A stretch of 64,000 nucleotides of DNA, taken from the NCBI RefSeq assembly GCF_029784135.1, contig NC_073746.1, positions 7,070,380 to 7,134,379 on the forward strand. The letters run 5' to 3'. Below the pieces are notes generated by a model. That model had not been told where the DNA came from, searched no databases, and worked only from the letters and a program-made list of their open reading frames with translations. This DNA is from Toxorhynchites rutilus septentrionalis (Eukaryota; Arthropoda; Insecta; Diptera; Culicidae). The translations under genes were made by a program, and so were the position numbers. Position 1 is the stretch's first letter; each line of letters begins with the position of its first letter. Below are positions 1 to 11,383 of the stretch, piece after piece.

Positions 1-782
1 TTCAATTTTTATGGTCGAAGATTTCTGGCCCTGGTATTTATACCGTCAAAATTTTTACGAGCATCGGTTGGAAGTATTCGCATTGTACGTGACTTTGACA
101 CTGGGTATTGTGAACTGTGACAAACATATCAAATTGTTTACTGAAGAATAATAATCCTTAAAGATTTAATAACTGAACCTCAGTTCCATTTTGGGTGTAT
201 ATTTAGCCCCAGATCAACAGAATGAACCGTTGGTTCCCGGCTGAAAACCCTGATTTACAATGCTACATAAAGAGTTGAAAGATTTTTATGTAATGATTTC
301 ACTAATATACGCGAGGATTCTCTAACGTAGGATAAATGTTCAATGCAAATGCTGCTGATTTTCAACATTTCGAAAGCGACAAGAATATTTATGTTGGCAA
401 ATAGAACAAATGGTGAAAGCAATGGAAGACGAAAGACAGGTTCGTGTGGACCTGATCGAGCATATGAGAAAAACATTCGATTTAAGTTATCAGAACTTCA
501 AGGTTGCTCTCCGAAACTTTCCCATTCTAATAAGCATCAATGTATAATTGGGAGCGTTGTCAAGTTTAAACGATAGGGATTTACAAGAGCCATCCTTACC
601 CACTTTTGAAGAATAAATATCTGTTGCCGAAAAAAATAGTTCCGGTGCTTAAATGCATAGTTTTAAATATTCTTACTATGTATCACTTGAGCCTATTTTT
701 TTTATTCAGATTAAAACAACAACATATATAAATTTGGCAACACTGGTTGTGTACACAATAAATGTGACAGCGTTATCAGTTG
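1..782. other. AT-rich intergenic sequence, no gene seen
   Basis: I see only short open frames with no recognisable motif and AT-rich sequence with no clear repeat boundary. Nothing here supports a gene or an RNA. Confidence 0.5.
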
Positions 783-1040
783 ATATGCTGCAGCCATTAC
801 GGGAACAGTGAAGCAAGTACACTCGATGCTCTGTTCGTACAGCCAGCTTCACCCCGGAGCGAAGAAGTTAGACATCGTGAGGCACTTCGTGTTCGCCAGA
901 ATAAGGTGCAAGGCGTCAAACGAATGATGGGTTCGACGCGCGACCGTAAAGCGCAGTAGAAACTGGAGGGGAAAAACGAGAGCAAGGTGTTCTCATCGTT
1001 CCGTATCTTGAACCGGAAGCAACCGGCCAAACAGTGAGGA
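783..1040 (+). pseudogene. Decayed coding-like fragment, unrecognised
   Basis: One plus-strand frame reads through a charged segment (containing SPRSEEVRHREALRVRQNK and then GVKRMMGSTRDRKAQ), meets a single TAG at about 949-960, and continues in the same frame (KLEGKNES, FRILNRKQPAKQ) to a TGA near 1036. A shifted frame carries on briefly downstream (NKHFYAEVLVETGRI). Base composition is more GC-rich than its surroundings. This looks like an eroded exon or transposon ORF, but I do not recognise the family and assign no function. It could be chance. Confidence 0.3.
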
Positions 1041-1205
1041 AGAACCTAAATAAACATTTTTATGCGGAAGTATTAGTTGAGACAGGCCGTATCTGAGCAG
1101 CAGACAATCATCCTCCCTGGGGAGGTGCGACTGGAGGTGCTGGAAAAAACATCTTTCTGGCGAAGTGCGACGTTGTGATCATAATTGGTGACGAGACCTT
1201 CATAA

Positions 1206-3215
1206 CCTAATCCAAAACTCGAATGAATAATAGAATCCAAGAATCTAAGAATCCAATGATAAAAAAAATAAAAATCCGAGAATACGAGAATCTAAGAATC
1301 GAGGAATTCATGAATCGAAAAATCCAAGAATCTAAGAATTCAATTCAAGAATCTAAGAATAAAAAATGAAAAATCTAAAAATCCAAGATCCAAGAATTTA
1401 TTCCAAGGTTTCAAAAATCTAAAAATCAATGAATCCAAGAGAGTCTCACGGCATTGGAAAGCAAAACATAAATAAGCGGGTAGAATAGTACAGCCAGATA
1501 ATAAGAGGCGAATCGAAGATATGTAAGACAGAGGAAAAATAAATCAGTCACTCACAAGATCTAAGGCATTTAAAATCCAAGAATTCAATAATCAAAAAAT
1601 AGAAAATCAAATAATCCAAGAATCGAAGAAAACCGAAATCGAAAGTACAAGAATCTAAGAATTGAAAAGTTCAAGAAACCGAGAAATAAGAGGTTTAAAA
1701 ATCCAAGAATCTAAAAATCGAGGAATCCAAGAATTAAAGATCAAGAATCTAGGAATGGAATAGATGGAACTCAAGAATCCGAGCATCGAAAAGTCCGAGA
1801 ATCCAAGAATCGAAGGATTCAGAACAAAAATTCAAGTATCCAAGAGTCTAAGAATCCAAAGATAAAAAAAGCTACAATAATCCAAGACAACAGAACGAAA
1901 ATTCAAGAATCCGAGAATCCAGGATTCAAAAGATGAACAATCCAGAAATCCAAAAATCTATGAATCGAGGAATTTAAGAATTGGAGAATTCAAAAATCAA
2001 AAGGTCCAAGAATCCAAGATTCAAAAGTTCAAGAATTCAAGAATCTAAGAATTGAAGAATCAAACGATCTAAGAATCAATAAATACAAGAATCTGAAAAT
2101 CCAAGAATATAAACATTTAAAAAAATCGCAGAATCTAAGAATCAAAGAATCTAGGCATCGAAGGATCCAAGAGTAAAAAAAAAGTACAAAAATCCAAGAA
2201 TTTAACAATCAAGGAATCATGAATCCAAGGGATTAAAAAAGATTTTCAAAAATCCAAGGATCATAGAATCAAGGAATTCTAGGATTAAAGATCAAGAATC
2301 TAAGAGTCGAGGAATCCAAGAATCGAACAATCGAAAAGTACAGGAATCCATGAATCGAAGGATAACAGAACAAAAATTCTAGTATCCAAGAATTTAAGAA
2401 TCCAAAGATGAAAAACAGCTTCAAAAATTTAAGAAAACCAAAGATGACAGAACGAAAATTCAATAATCCAAGATCCAAAAGAGGGACAATCCAAAAATTC
2501 AAATCTATGAATCGAGGAATTCAAGAATTGGAGAATTCAAAAATCAAAAAGTTCAAAAATCTAAGAATCCAATATTCGAAGCTCCAAGAATCCGAGACTC
2601 AGAAGTCCAATAATCTAAGAATCGAAGGATCCAAGAATTCTGGATTCCAAGAATCCAAAAAACGTACAAAAATCCAAGAATCGAGGAATACAAGAATCTA
2701 AGAATCCATACATGAAGTAAAAGATAAAGTATCCAAAAATCCAAGAATCTAAGAATCCAAGAATCGAATAGTTCAAGAATCCAAATATCCATGAATCCAA
2801 GAACCAAAAAATCCAAGAATAAAAAGATTTAAAAACAACCGAAACAAACAATCTAATAATCAAGGAATTCAAGAACTGAATAATCCAAACATTGAGAAGT
2901 CGAAGAATAGGAATCCGATCCAAGAATTCCAGAGAATTCGAAATTCGAAGGATTAAACTACAAAAAAATCAAGAATCTAAGAATCGAACAATACAATAAT
3001 CTAAGAATTGAAGAATTCAAGAATCCAAGAAACCAAGAATAAAAAAAAAACAATAATCCAATCCAAGAAAAAACCCAAGTATATAAGAATCAAATTCGAA
3101 GAATAAAAAAATCCAAGAATCCAAGAATCAAAAGAAAAAAATACAAAAATCCAAGAATCTAAGAATCCAAGAACTGAGAAGTCAGAAAATCCAAGAGTCC
3201 AAGAATCCAATTCAA
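1206..3215. repeat. 2-kb degenerate AAGAATCC-type short tandem repeat
   Basis: The plus strand is made almost entirely of variants of an 8-10 base word (AAGAATCC, AAGAATCTA, AAAAATCC, GAATCGAGG) in loose tandem order, purine-rich on this strand. A non-repetitive insert sits at about 1441-1560. Neighbouring units are diverged, so this is an old or continually slipping array. Long open frames on either strand here (Phe/Leu/Trp/Asp-rich on the minus strand, Lys/Asn/Ser/Gln-rich on the plus) are by-products of the repeat and are not genes. Confidence 0.9.
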
Positions 3216-3235
3216 AAATTTTCGAGATTTACTGG

Positions 3236-3415
3236 ATGAGAGAACCGGCCAAAATGGAGAAGCAATTGATCGCCAAGGGCCCGAAAAAGCTGAAATTCAT
3301 CTTTTCATCGGCCATGGCTGTGATCGGAGATACGAATGACATCAATCCACCGATTGAAACAGAAATGGTAAAGGTAGAGAATGTTTCTGGTCCATATCGC
3401 GAGCTAGTAGGATGA
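3236..3415 (+). CDS. Possible 59-residue ORF fragment, unrecognised
   Basis: An ATG-started frame begins where the short repeat ends. It encodes a lysine-rich start (MREPAKMEKQLIAKGPKKLK) followed by a short hydrophobic stretch (FIFSSAMAVIG) and stops at TGA. It is more codon-like than the flanking sequence and could be a remnant of a transposon or an exon piece. No family is recognised, and the call rests on composition only. Confidence 0.2.
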   Translation: MREPAKMEKQLIAKGPKKLKFIFSSAMAVIGDTNDINPPIETEMVKVENVSGPYRELVG

Positions 3416-6400
3416 CTTATGCAATTGTCTCGTTCAGTTATGTCGTGACAATATGTGTTGTGCTTGTGTCGTAAAAATACAATGGAACAAAGAGCAAATA
3501 TTAGATTTTGTTTCGTGAATTTTTGATTCACAAATTTGTGACATCGACGGAATATCTCGCGAAATTTAGTTTATTCAATCTGATATATTGGACAAATCAT
3601 CAGTTTGGACGACTATTCACATATTCTAGGAGAGATGAACAGATATTTTGTGCAATCTCATTAGCATACAAATTAATTCAATGTTTGGGGGCAAAGTAGT
3701 CATAGGTGAATAACGACTTACATTGTTCTGTTTACTAAAGCTGATATACCGCATCACATTCTGCTCTTGAAGAAGATCCTTTTGTGGCTTTGACCCTGGA
3801 TAAATATGCCACTCCAACTAAACCAAGTCTCATTATGCGGAACGTTATGTGTTTTTACTACGTTCTTGTATGCATGAGAAAATTTAAATTGAGACTCTAG
3901 GTGAATAGACCAAGCTTATTTCATACATGTACCTAATATCAAATATGATTTGAACAAATTTGGACGAAAAAAACGCATAAATCTATCCTATTTAGCTTGA
4001 TATGTGCGAGTGATCACTTTGCCCCCACTAGGTGGCCACTTTACCTCCAAGCGAAAAAAAAAAATGCGATGTTTCACCTTTTTTTCTAATGACGATAAGT
4101 GTACTATTTTGATTTTTTATAGTAAAAAGCCGTTTGCTATCTTGAAGCACAATTTTGAACTATAAAATTCTTCGATAAATGTGAATTGAATCGGTATGTA
4201 GACGATGGAAATGGTCATATTCCTTAGGGTGACCACTATGCTCCCACTTTCGCTATTTTTAACAAAACATACTGTCAATAAAAAGCGCGTAACTTTTTAA
4301 CCTGTCAACCGATTTACATAAAGTTGGCTGCGTTTGAAAGGTAAGACCTTTACCTTTTCAATGTCATCAACACGTTCAACAGATGGCGTTACGTGTTCCA
4401 TGATTCAACAAAGAGCCTATTATTTATTGAACATACTTGGTATGTATGTTTTTTTCGGAAAATAGAACAAAATGAAATCTTAACATGGAACAAAAAGTAG
4501 TTGTTGAATTTCAAGAAATTCGGTGAAGGTACTTTGTTATGTTACTTTGCGATTTATGAAGAATATGTACGGCGATGATTATTTATGCAAGACAAGAGTA
4601 TTCATGTTTTTAAAGGGTAGAGAGACGCTCGATGAATGGTTTTTTTTCATATTAGGGTAAAATTAAAAAGTTATTCCTTATGGCCATTCGAACAGATTTG
4701 AATGGTAAGATGAGCAAGAGTAGAATCGCTATTTTCCCGATGTGACAAGTGTATTGCAACTGCAGAAATAATTTTTAATAATAAAAACATCGAATAATAA
4801 AAAAACTTTATCGAAAATAAGTTCTCGCCACGAGTCCTGAAATTATATTGACACACTTTGTACTCCTTTTATTATGAATCACTTTAATGTCCATTAGTCT
4901 TCGAGTGTAGCTTCCACATTTTGATGAGTTTCTATTAGTTCGATGAACCTAGTACACTATTCCTTTGGATATATTCAATGTATTTCATATAAAAATATTA
5001 TCTCTCTTAAGTGAAACATGTAAAACTTCTTCTACAGGCTTTGATAATTTGCCTCATTTATCACGACGACCATAAGCGACTACGATACGTTAAGTCTAGC
5101 TTTTCACACCTGTCCGATAGTTCCAAAATACACTAACATAACAATCCAATCATTATTGCATGCTCCTATATTGCCTTCAACGTTTGCAGACATCAGCGAA
5201 GAGTTGATCTTGGGCTATTTTCGAGACAACCGGCTCCAATTCTCGTGCGTTTTGAACTTTTTTTTTCATTCCTCCAGTAGATCAACTTCCATTGTTATGC
5301 AACGGTACAAAGCAGAGATGCGAATTGATTCGGTCTCAGCTCACATGCATACAAACCGATCAATATGTTGCGAGGGTGCACGTAATCATTTTCATGTCCC
5401 TTTTATTGCGCGTAACCATGAGACTATGCTGCGACTATGCTCCACGTCGCATGCTAACCACAATCATGACCAAAACACGTTTCGAGCGAACGACGCGAAC
5501 GCACGGAGTGAAATTGATCCAATTTTCTTACCGTGATCGGAGACCTTGAACTGAATTAAGTGCTTTCTAGTATTCGATGTTTCATTCACTACTTAGTTTG
5601 GTTTCGTGCTCTTTTAAATATCAAGATGAAATGTTAACGACGTGTGTCGTGTCGCACCACTGTGTTTGAAAAGTTCTACCAAGTTATCGTCCATTAGGCC
5701 AGCACGGGATCGAAACTACATCATCACAACTACGTGTAAATTACTCACGATGTTGTGGGAAATGTACACTTGTTTTTCTTCCAGAGGGATTTTTATCACT
5801 CAAACTATACACGCTCCAGAGCCAACAAATTTACCTTCTGCTCGGTTGTAATTGTGCACGCGGCTTCGAGGTATTCACAGGTGTAGGGCACCGGGTTATT
5901 TGCTTCTCTCCCCAAACACGCGTCCGCTTCACTGAAACGTTAATACGCGACTAAAATCGGTGCTTTTTTCGGTTGTCACTCTAGCGTGTCTGGGCACCGT
6001 TAAAAAGATATCAATTCACTGGAAAATGCATCGGTATCGACACTAGTTTGCGTTCAACGGAATAAATTTCGCGTATGGGTTCTAATGAATGAGATGGTAG
6101 TTCGCAAAAAAAATGTATAACAGTATTGGGAGAGCGGAAACGCTATGGGAATTCCAAATAGTTTTCATGTGGATTGGGACGTAGTGTTGGAGGAATAGAA
6201 CAGAAAGTTGTGATAAGAGTTACTGTTCTGAAATATGAACAGAAGTTCAGTTTTTTAGGCTGACAAAATGAGTGCACAACGAATGATGAAAACGGCGTTA
6301 TTGACGCACGTTTGCACAGATAACAATATTCAAATATGACTTTGTAAGACTTCATCGTTGCCGTGACTGGAAAAAATCTCAAAGGAAATAAACATAAATA

Positions 6401-6510
6401 AGCGTAAGCTTGCCAGAAATATTTTCACACGGAAAAAACCCTCATGGGTATGAATAACACACGGAAATCATGAATTTATTTCCTTTTTTTTATTTTATTT
6501 TTAAAAATTT
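3416..6510. other. AT-rich intergenic sequence, no supported gene
   Basis: This is about 3 kb of AT-rich sequence. The longest frames (for example plus strand 5156-5536, 126 codons) have no domain, no repeat partner in the window and unconvincing composition (His/Asn/Ser-rich with a homopolymer). The segment 5150-5950 is richer in GC than the rest and may be single-copy, but I cannot assign a function. Confidence 0.5.
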
Positions 6511-6514
6511 ATTT

Positions 6515-6660
6515 TCAATGAAATTTATTCAGAGTTCAATGATATGGAGACGAAGTATCCATCTAACGAGAATATAGAATCGAGGCGACCTCTAGGTACC
6601 GAGTTGACGCGATCCGAGTCGGAAACGGTGACCTCTAGCAAGCAAACCTGTGTTCCACTG
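6515..6660 (+). repeat. Dispersed repeat, copy 1 (partner inverted at 20.2 kb)
   Basis: The stretch around GACGAAGTATCCATCTAACG and the following GACGCGATCCGAGTCGG matches, in reverse complement and with substitutions, the segment at about 20175-20300 (GACGAAGACTCCATCTAACG, GACGCAATCCGAGTCAG). The flanking AATGAAATTTATTC is shared too. The 87-codon frame across it is therefore probably an accident of the repeat. No terminal repeats were identified. Confidence 0.55.
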
Positions 6661-7320
6661 ATTGCCCGGTTAGTTAGAAACACAGGAGACGGTCCTTTAG
6701 TAAGATCCGATCGAGCTTTATCGAACGTCGGATGGCATACGTATGCCTGGTTCTTTACGTTTGCTCGGTTAATTTTTGTTTGGAGATATATTATTCATTG
6801 TAATTGAAATGGATACTCCTACTAACATGATACTCATACTTATAAGAATTGTATTTTGAACATTTAGTTATTTTTGGGAAAATTAGGTTAATACAAACAT
6901 TGCGATTTTTTCCGGGAATCCATCGATGCATATTTATATACTCTGTCCAACTTCTATAAGACCACTCTGATTCTATTTCGTTGCAACACAAACAGTTGGA
7001 ATTTCAACAAGGTAGATTCATACATTATTGAATGCTTAGAATAAAGTATATTCAAAATCAATTTCGTTCAAAAGAGTTGTTTGTTTATTTATTGTGCTTA
7101 AATATGATAATTTCAGCTGTCCAGTTTCTATAAGTTTCTATAATTCATAAGTATTATCAATGAAAAATTCAAAACGATCGGCTGATTTACATGTTAATAA
7201 TTGGCAACCTTGTCATTTCGACTAATAACCTTGAAAATTCGTGTTGGAATACTATTTACCCAATTCTACTGAACGGATTTCTCGATATTTTTCCAATTTT
7301 TCCAAAATTGCGACCTTGAG
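6661..7320. other. AT-rich sequence flanking the Tc1-type remnant
   Basis: No gene or repeat was recognised. The missing end of the Tc1-type element that follows may lie here, but no terminal inverted repeat was found. Confidence 0.4.
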
Positions 7321-7324
7321 CTCT

Positions 7325-7745
7325 TAAATCGTGTTTTACCGTTTTCCCTCAGTGAAGATTCTGCGTAAAAGGATCCCCCCTAAGATTTTCAACAGGATTC
7401 AAGTCTGGAGAGCGAGCCGGCCAGTTCAAAAAAATAAGTTTTTGGTCCTTCATCCATTGCTTAGTTTACTTGCTTGTATGAATAGTAGCATTGTTTTGCT
7501 GGAGGGTGAATTTTTGTGACGATATCCACGCAAACACGGCAAAGGAGAAGATTCCAGAACATCTTGAATGATGTGAAAGCTATCTTGAGCTTTCCGGTTG
7601 CACAGAATCCCGCCCAAACAATGCAGGAGCCTCTACCAAAATTCCTGATTGAAAAATACTGTTTCTTCTTGCGTAAATCACGCCAATACCCGTTGAAACC
7701 ATCAGTACTATCCAAATTGAACTTTTTTTCGTCACTGTAGATAAC
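7325..7745 (-). pseudogene. Tc1/Tc3-type transposase remnant (DD34E family)
   Basis: Read on the minus strand, this encodes the C-terminal half of a Tc1-like transposase. The first catalytic block is YSDEKKFNLD, followed by YWRDLRKKK and GSCIVWAGFCATGKLKIAF. The second block reads LQQNNATIHTSK, where the family normally has LQQDNA, so the second catalytic Asp (GAC) has become Asn (AAC). After an in-frame TAA and the frame WMKDQKLIFLNWP, the third block WPARSPDLNPVENL keeps the Asp and Glu. A frameshift precedes the second block. The N-terminal DNA-binding half and terminal repeats were not found. It is a dead cut-and-paste transposase; the family assignment is secure, the subfamily is not. 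Confidence 0.88.
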
Positions 7746-7944
7746 CTAGCGAAGTTAAAAGTAAAAAAGACGGGTGGGTAACGTCGGGGACATAACCGGA
7801 GTGACGTAGGACTATACAAAGGGGACAGCTTTTGTTAAATATATATTTTAAATATATTGTTTTATTTTCTTCTCCTACGTGAATACCTACCTATCTACCT
7901 GAAAAATGGATTAGTTTACTGTTTACTCTTTATGAACATGTTGG

Positions 7945-7961
7945 GGGTTCTGAAAAGAACC
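7945..7961 (-). other. Histone-mRNA-like 3' stem-loop
   Basis: On the minus strand the sequence reads GGTTCTTTTCAGAACC, a perfect 6-bp stem with a TTTC loop, matching the metazoan histone 3' stem-loop pattern. No histone ORF lies upstream. Confidence 0.5.
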
Positions 7962-8263
7962 TTTGGCGTTGTGTTTTTGCGTTTTTTTCTGAAACCTTTG
8001 TACTTATCAACGCCGGGCAACTTTTGGCGTATGCACATATCGTACAATCAAAATGATGGCTGTGATAGGGAATGCATAGGTGGTCATCAGCGCGCGTTTT
8101 GTACTCTAGCGGTACACACTCACAGGATAGAGACAAATCGGCAGACTCAGCCAAAGGGGCGAGTCCAACGAGACGAACGAATGAGCATTAAAAGGGAGCG
8201 ATGGCAAAAAAATACATTCATTACGATTTGTTCGCTCGTTGGATTCACATGCAGGCTGAAAAG

Positions 8264-8280
8264 GGTCCTTTTCAGGATCA
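8264..8280 (+). other. Histone-mRNA-like 3' stem-loop
   Basis: GGTCCTTTTCAGGATCAC forms a 6-bp stem with one G-T pair and a four-base loop, followed by an A-rich flank as in histone transcripts. There is no adjacent histone coding sequence. Confidence 0.5.
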
Positions 8281-8789
8281 CAAAATAATCTTCAATCTAA
8301 AGAGTTTATCGTTTTGTTATCACTCGATATCCCCATCTTGTTCGGTTAAACCTTTCTGTTTAGCGATTGCATTTGCCACTCGCCACAGCTTTCACAGTTG
8401 GAAAATTTCTTCCCATCCAGTTTTGTGACATGTTGTACAGTAAATTACATTCAATGCGACGTGCCGAAGCGCCACTCAGTGTCGCATTGGAGGCGATTTT
8501 ATCCTGTAATTGAACATTTGCGATGACAGTGGTACAGTGTCGACTTTCAATGTGGGGTCATAATTTGGATCTCTATGTTTACAAAAATGTCCAACTAAAT
8601 AAGTCGCATTACATGTCCGTCCAATTAGCTAAATGTCGAACTAATTGTAAATTAATGTACTTTCAATCTGGAAACAATTTAAGAATTAGTGTAAATAGAA
8701 TAATCAGGAAAGTCCCCAACTATCAATAAGCTCAGAACAACTGCCAAATTCACATACTCATCAGATCCTGGCAAACAAATTATGAAAAC

Positions 8790-8960
8790 ATCAATTTGTG
8801 TTTTATTATTGTTTTGGATAATGTTTTAGAAAGCATTGAACTGTATTTCCTAAACTCTTTTTTGGAAGGTTTAATGGCCCTGAAAAGCGCCTTGTTTTAT
8901 GGAATGGTTCCAATTTAGAAAACTTAGTACTCGTGGTTTTGAAAAAACCATTTCGAACGC
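8790..8960. repeat. Dispersed repeat, copy 1 (second copy 20953-21113)
   Basis: This stretch, from CATCAATTTGTGTTTTATTA through GGTTTTGAAAAAA, is repeated almost base for base at 20953-21113. It contains a minus-strand histone-like stem-loop at 8875-8890 (GGCGCTTTTCAGGGCC). A more diverged relative of the last part lies at 13480-13540. Copy 1 continues into about 9100 with sequence not shared by copy 2, because copy 2 is cut at the left end of the 21-27 kb element. Confidence 0.8.
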
Positions 8961-9620
8961 CCTCGATGCCGCCTTGTTCTGGATTTGCCACCAAAGCAGT
9001 TTGTATAAAGAACAAACTTTTTTCTTCTGCTACCTGATGCCGTTTTGCGATTCCGTTTGCCACTCGCCACTCGCTGCAACTGCCTGTTGTCTTGATGTCC
9101 ACCGAACCGAATGCGTTCTGTTCCGAATGCGGGTTTTCTTATCTTCGCGAGCAGCTTTGCCAGCTAACTCGATCACTTCGGCGGCCGAAACTATATAACG
9201 CCGGCTAGGTGGACTGGTGCACTGGTGCTAACGCGCTCGGCCTAGCTAGCCTTGCGGGGAACTCCAGATCAACACGGTTCGAGCGGGATTTTGCCTTTCC
9301 CTTCACTTTTCCTCCTTTACCATGTTCAGACATGGCTGCTTGGGTTGGTTTGTTGATGTGTTGTGATGCGAACCGATGTGGTGTATGGTTTGGATGAGAA
9401 TGATCGTTACGGCAGCGGAGCGGGGATTTTTAAGCTGACTGGCTAGCTCGAGAATTACGCATGTGTGAGACTGCGACCAATGTTTGGTTCATTTTTATTC
9501 TTTTTCCTTTCCAATCGTGCTTCATTCTATTTCGCTGCTGCTCTGGTTGCCCGTTTTGGTCGGTATGATTTGAGGAGCACAACATGGACCAATCAAAAAT
9601 GGGCACATAGTGCATTTGGA
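8961..9620. other. Moderately GC-rich segment without a recognised gene
   Basis: It continues from the dispersed repeat into a GC-richer stretch (about 9060-9420). Open frames of 60-100 codons occur on both strands, with no recognised domain. It could be single-copy regulatory DNA or an untranslated exon. There is nothing decisive. Confidence 0.35.
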
Positions 9621-9624
9621 CAAT

Positions 9625-9852
9625 GCTTGATATTTCACAATTATTCAATCATTTATCTCAAGAAAAATGAAATGTTATTCGTTAGGATAGATGCGTAGAT
9701 ATATTTCTTATTAATTGATGCAAAAACCTTTGCGATCTATTGAGAAATGCTCGAGTTATAAGCGTTCCAAATCTTGCATTTTTTCCTACTTGTGCAGTGC
9801 CTAGATTTCCATTTCACCCCCTATATCTTCCGGTTAGACGTAGTCCTACGTC
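9625..9852. repeat. Dispersed repeat ending in the GACGTAGTCCTACGTC palindrome
   Basis: The part 9625-9775 is paralogous to 58670-58830 (shared ATTGATGCAAAAACC/ATTGATGCAAACATG, GAAATGCTCGAGTTATAA and similar words). It ends at 9837-9852 with the perfect palindrome GACGTAGTCCTACGTC, which marks the ends of several repeats in this window. Confidence 0.6.
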
Positions 9853-10385
9853 TAAAAATAATTGAAGGACTTCTCGTGATGGTATATAGCAAAATGTATT
9901 CTTTTGAAAACGTTCTTTGTCATGACATACCATGTCCCACTATCGGCGCATGTGAGCTTTGGCAAAACTCGGACGTCTTCCGATGTGAGATGATGTAAGA
10001 TGAGGAGCTTTAACCTTTTAAACCCTCTTTATGTGAGGATTTTTTTACCAAAATTTGACGAATTGTCACCCTAGTAGTTGAGTAGTTGAAATATTGCTAT
10101 ATTTGCACATGCGATTGTGAACATTTTCATGGTGAAATGCATCGATTTGTCTTTCTCCTCTCTCCGTATTAAATTTTCCCCTTCGGCAACTAGAAAAATT
10201 CAAATAACGGATTTACCTTTTACTGAAAAAATGCTAGTACTTCTGCCAAAACTCATCATTATTTTCAAAACTTCAACTCATCAGATTATTTTCAGACACA
10301 ATTTTCGTTCAAGATTTTTCAACCACTTGCAAATAAGATGCCTAATTTGGTTGCATTTGCTTGATTAATTCAAGAGTAATGTAGA
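9853..10385. other. AT-rich sequence, nothing recognised
   Basis: Short frames only, with no repeat or motif that I could match elsewhere in the window. Confidence 0.4.
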
Positions 10386-10389
10386 AATT

Positions 10390-10548
10390 TCTGTTTCATT
10401 TGTATGGCATCCTCCCCTTAGAGAGGGGGGAGGGTTCTCAAACTATCATGAAAACCTTCCCCGGCCCCAAAAACCCCTACATACCAATTTTCATGTCGAT
10501 CGGTTCAGTAGTTTCCGAGTCCATAAGAATCAGACAGACAGACTTTTT
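10390..10548 (+). repeat. Conserved insect repeat tail with CAGA microsatellite
   Basis: The segment holds CTACATACCAATTTTCATG, then GATCGGTTCAGTAGTTTCCG and a short CAGACAGACAGAC run. This word series is a common tail of dispersed insect repeats. The poly-T plus GACGTAGGACTACGTC of the next element follows immediately, so the two are either parts of one composite or adjacent insertions. Confidence 0.6.
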
Positions 10549-10799
10549 TGACGTAGGACTACGTCTTTCATTTCTATACCGGGGTGTAAAATCAAAGTTT
10601 CGAAAACGAAAGCGTTACGCCAGAGACCGAGATTCTGAGCGTTAATAGCTCCTAAACAACTGAACGAAATGGTATGATAAACAGTTCATTCGAAAGATAA
10701 AATGTCTACGCGTTATATTCTTCTTACTTTTTGATCTAAAAATTTGTTTCAATAGCCTTAAAATTGCTTTCAAAACATGCTATTGAAATCACCAATCGG

Positions 10800-10836
10800 T
10801 ATATAAGCGAGCGCCGCTCGGAAATCCACTCAGTTA
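10800..10836 (+). promoter_or_regulatory. Putative RNA polymerase II core promoter (TATA + Inr)
   Basis: TATATAAG at 10800-10807 is followed by TCAGTT at 10830-10835. The A of the initiator lies 32 bases after the first T of the TATA box, the canonical arthropod spacing. The GC-rich spacer GCGAGCGCCGCTCGG contains a small hairpin. The same arrangement is conserved on the minus strand at about 26680-26716 in the expanded copy. Confidence 0.65.
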
Positions 10837-11383
10837 TAATTGAACAGCGATTGCAGCATGTTGTCGCTGTTGTGGTGAAGCTGAGAAGGCGACCAGAGAG
10901 TATAAGCATCTAAAAACGGCTCCGCTTGAGGCATCGGAGCAGCCGCCAAACACACATACACGCGCGTAATTCTTTTCATTTGGTTGCTGTCCAGCATCGA
11001 GATGATCCCGGAAAGATGTAATCGTTGCTGAAAAATAATATGCCAGTTCCCCTTGGAATTGAAAAATATATTCAAGCGAAAGAGTTTATTTTAATGTTTT
11101 CTATCCATATAATACTGCTGCGATCGAACACATTTGGTTTTGTGATTTTTCAATCAAGTGCAATTAATTAGCAGGAAAGCTTCTGAAGGTTATTCTTCCC
11201 CATCAGTATAATTTTTTCGTATCCAATATTGGATGCACGAGCAACGGAAATTTTCCGCATCGCGAAAATCATATAATTTTCAATCGATTATTGCTCACCC
11301 GCTGAAAGTTTCAAACTCAGAGAGTTCATTCACACTCAACCACACTTTCTCTCGATTCAATCACGGACAAAAAGCATGCTTAA

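Larger units (their letters stand above)
7746..8800. repeat. Member of the GACGTAGGACTA-ended repeat group, with two stem-loops
   Basis: The segment carries one end signature (ATAACCGGAGTGACGTAGGACTA at 7792-7814), related to the ends of the 10.5-12.4 kb and 21.1-27.0 kb elements. Two histone-like stem-loops lie at 7945-7961 (minus) and 8264-8280 (plus). The 143-codon plus frame 7857-8288 runs across these non-coding features and shows no domain, so I do not call it a gene. Boundaries are uncertain. Confidence 0.45.

Noticed and set aside
2269..3210. Several 69-102 codon frames, Phe/Leu/Trp-rich on the minus strand and Lys/Asn/Ser/Gln-rich on the plus, in the 1.2-3.2 kb region
   Set aside because: They are translations of the degenerate short repeat; both strands stay open because the word lacks stops in some frames.
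5156..5536. 126-codon plus-strand frame, His/Asn/Ser-rich
   Set aside because: No motif, a homopolymer run inside, and an overlapping frame of similar length; not enough for a gene call.
7857..8288. 143-codon plus-strand frame starting MFYFLLLREY
   Set aside because: It crosses a minus-strand and a plus-strand stem-loop and repeat end, has no domain and mixed composition.
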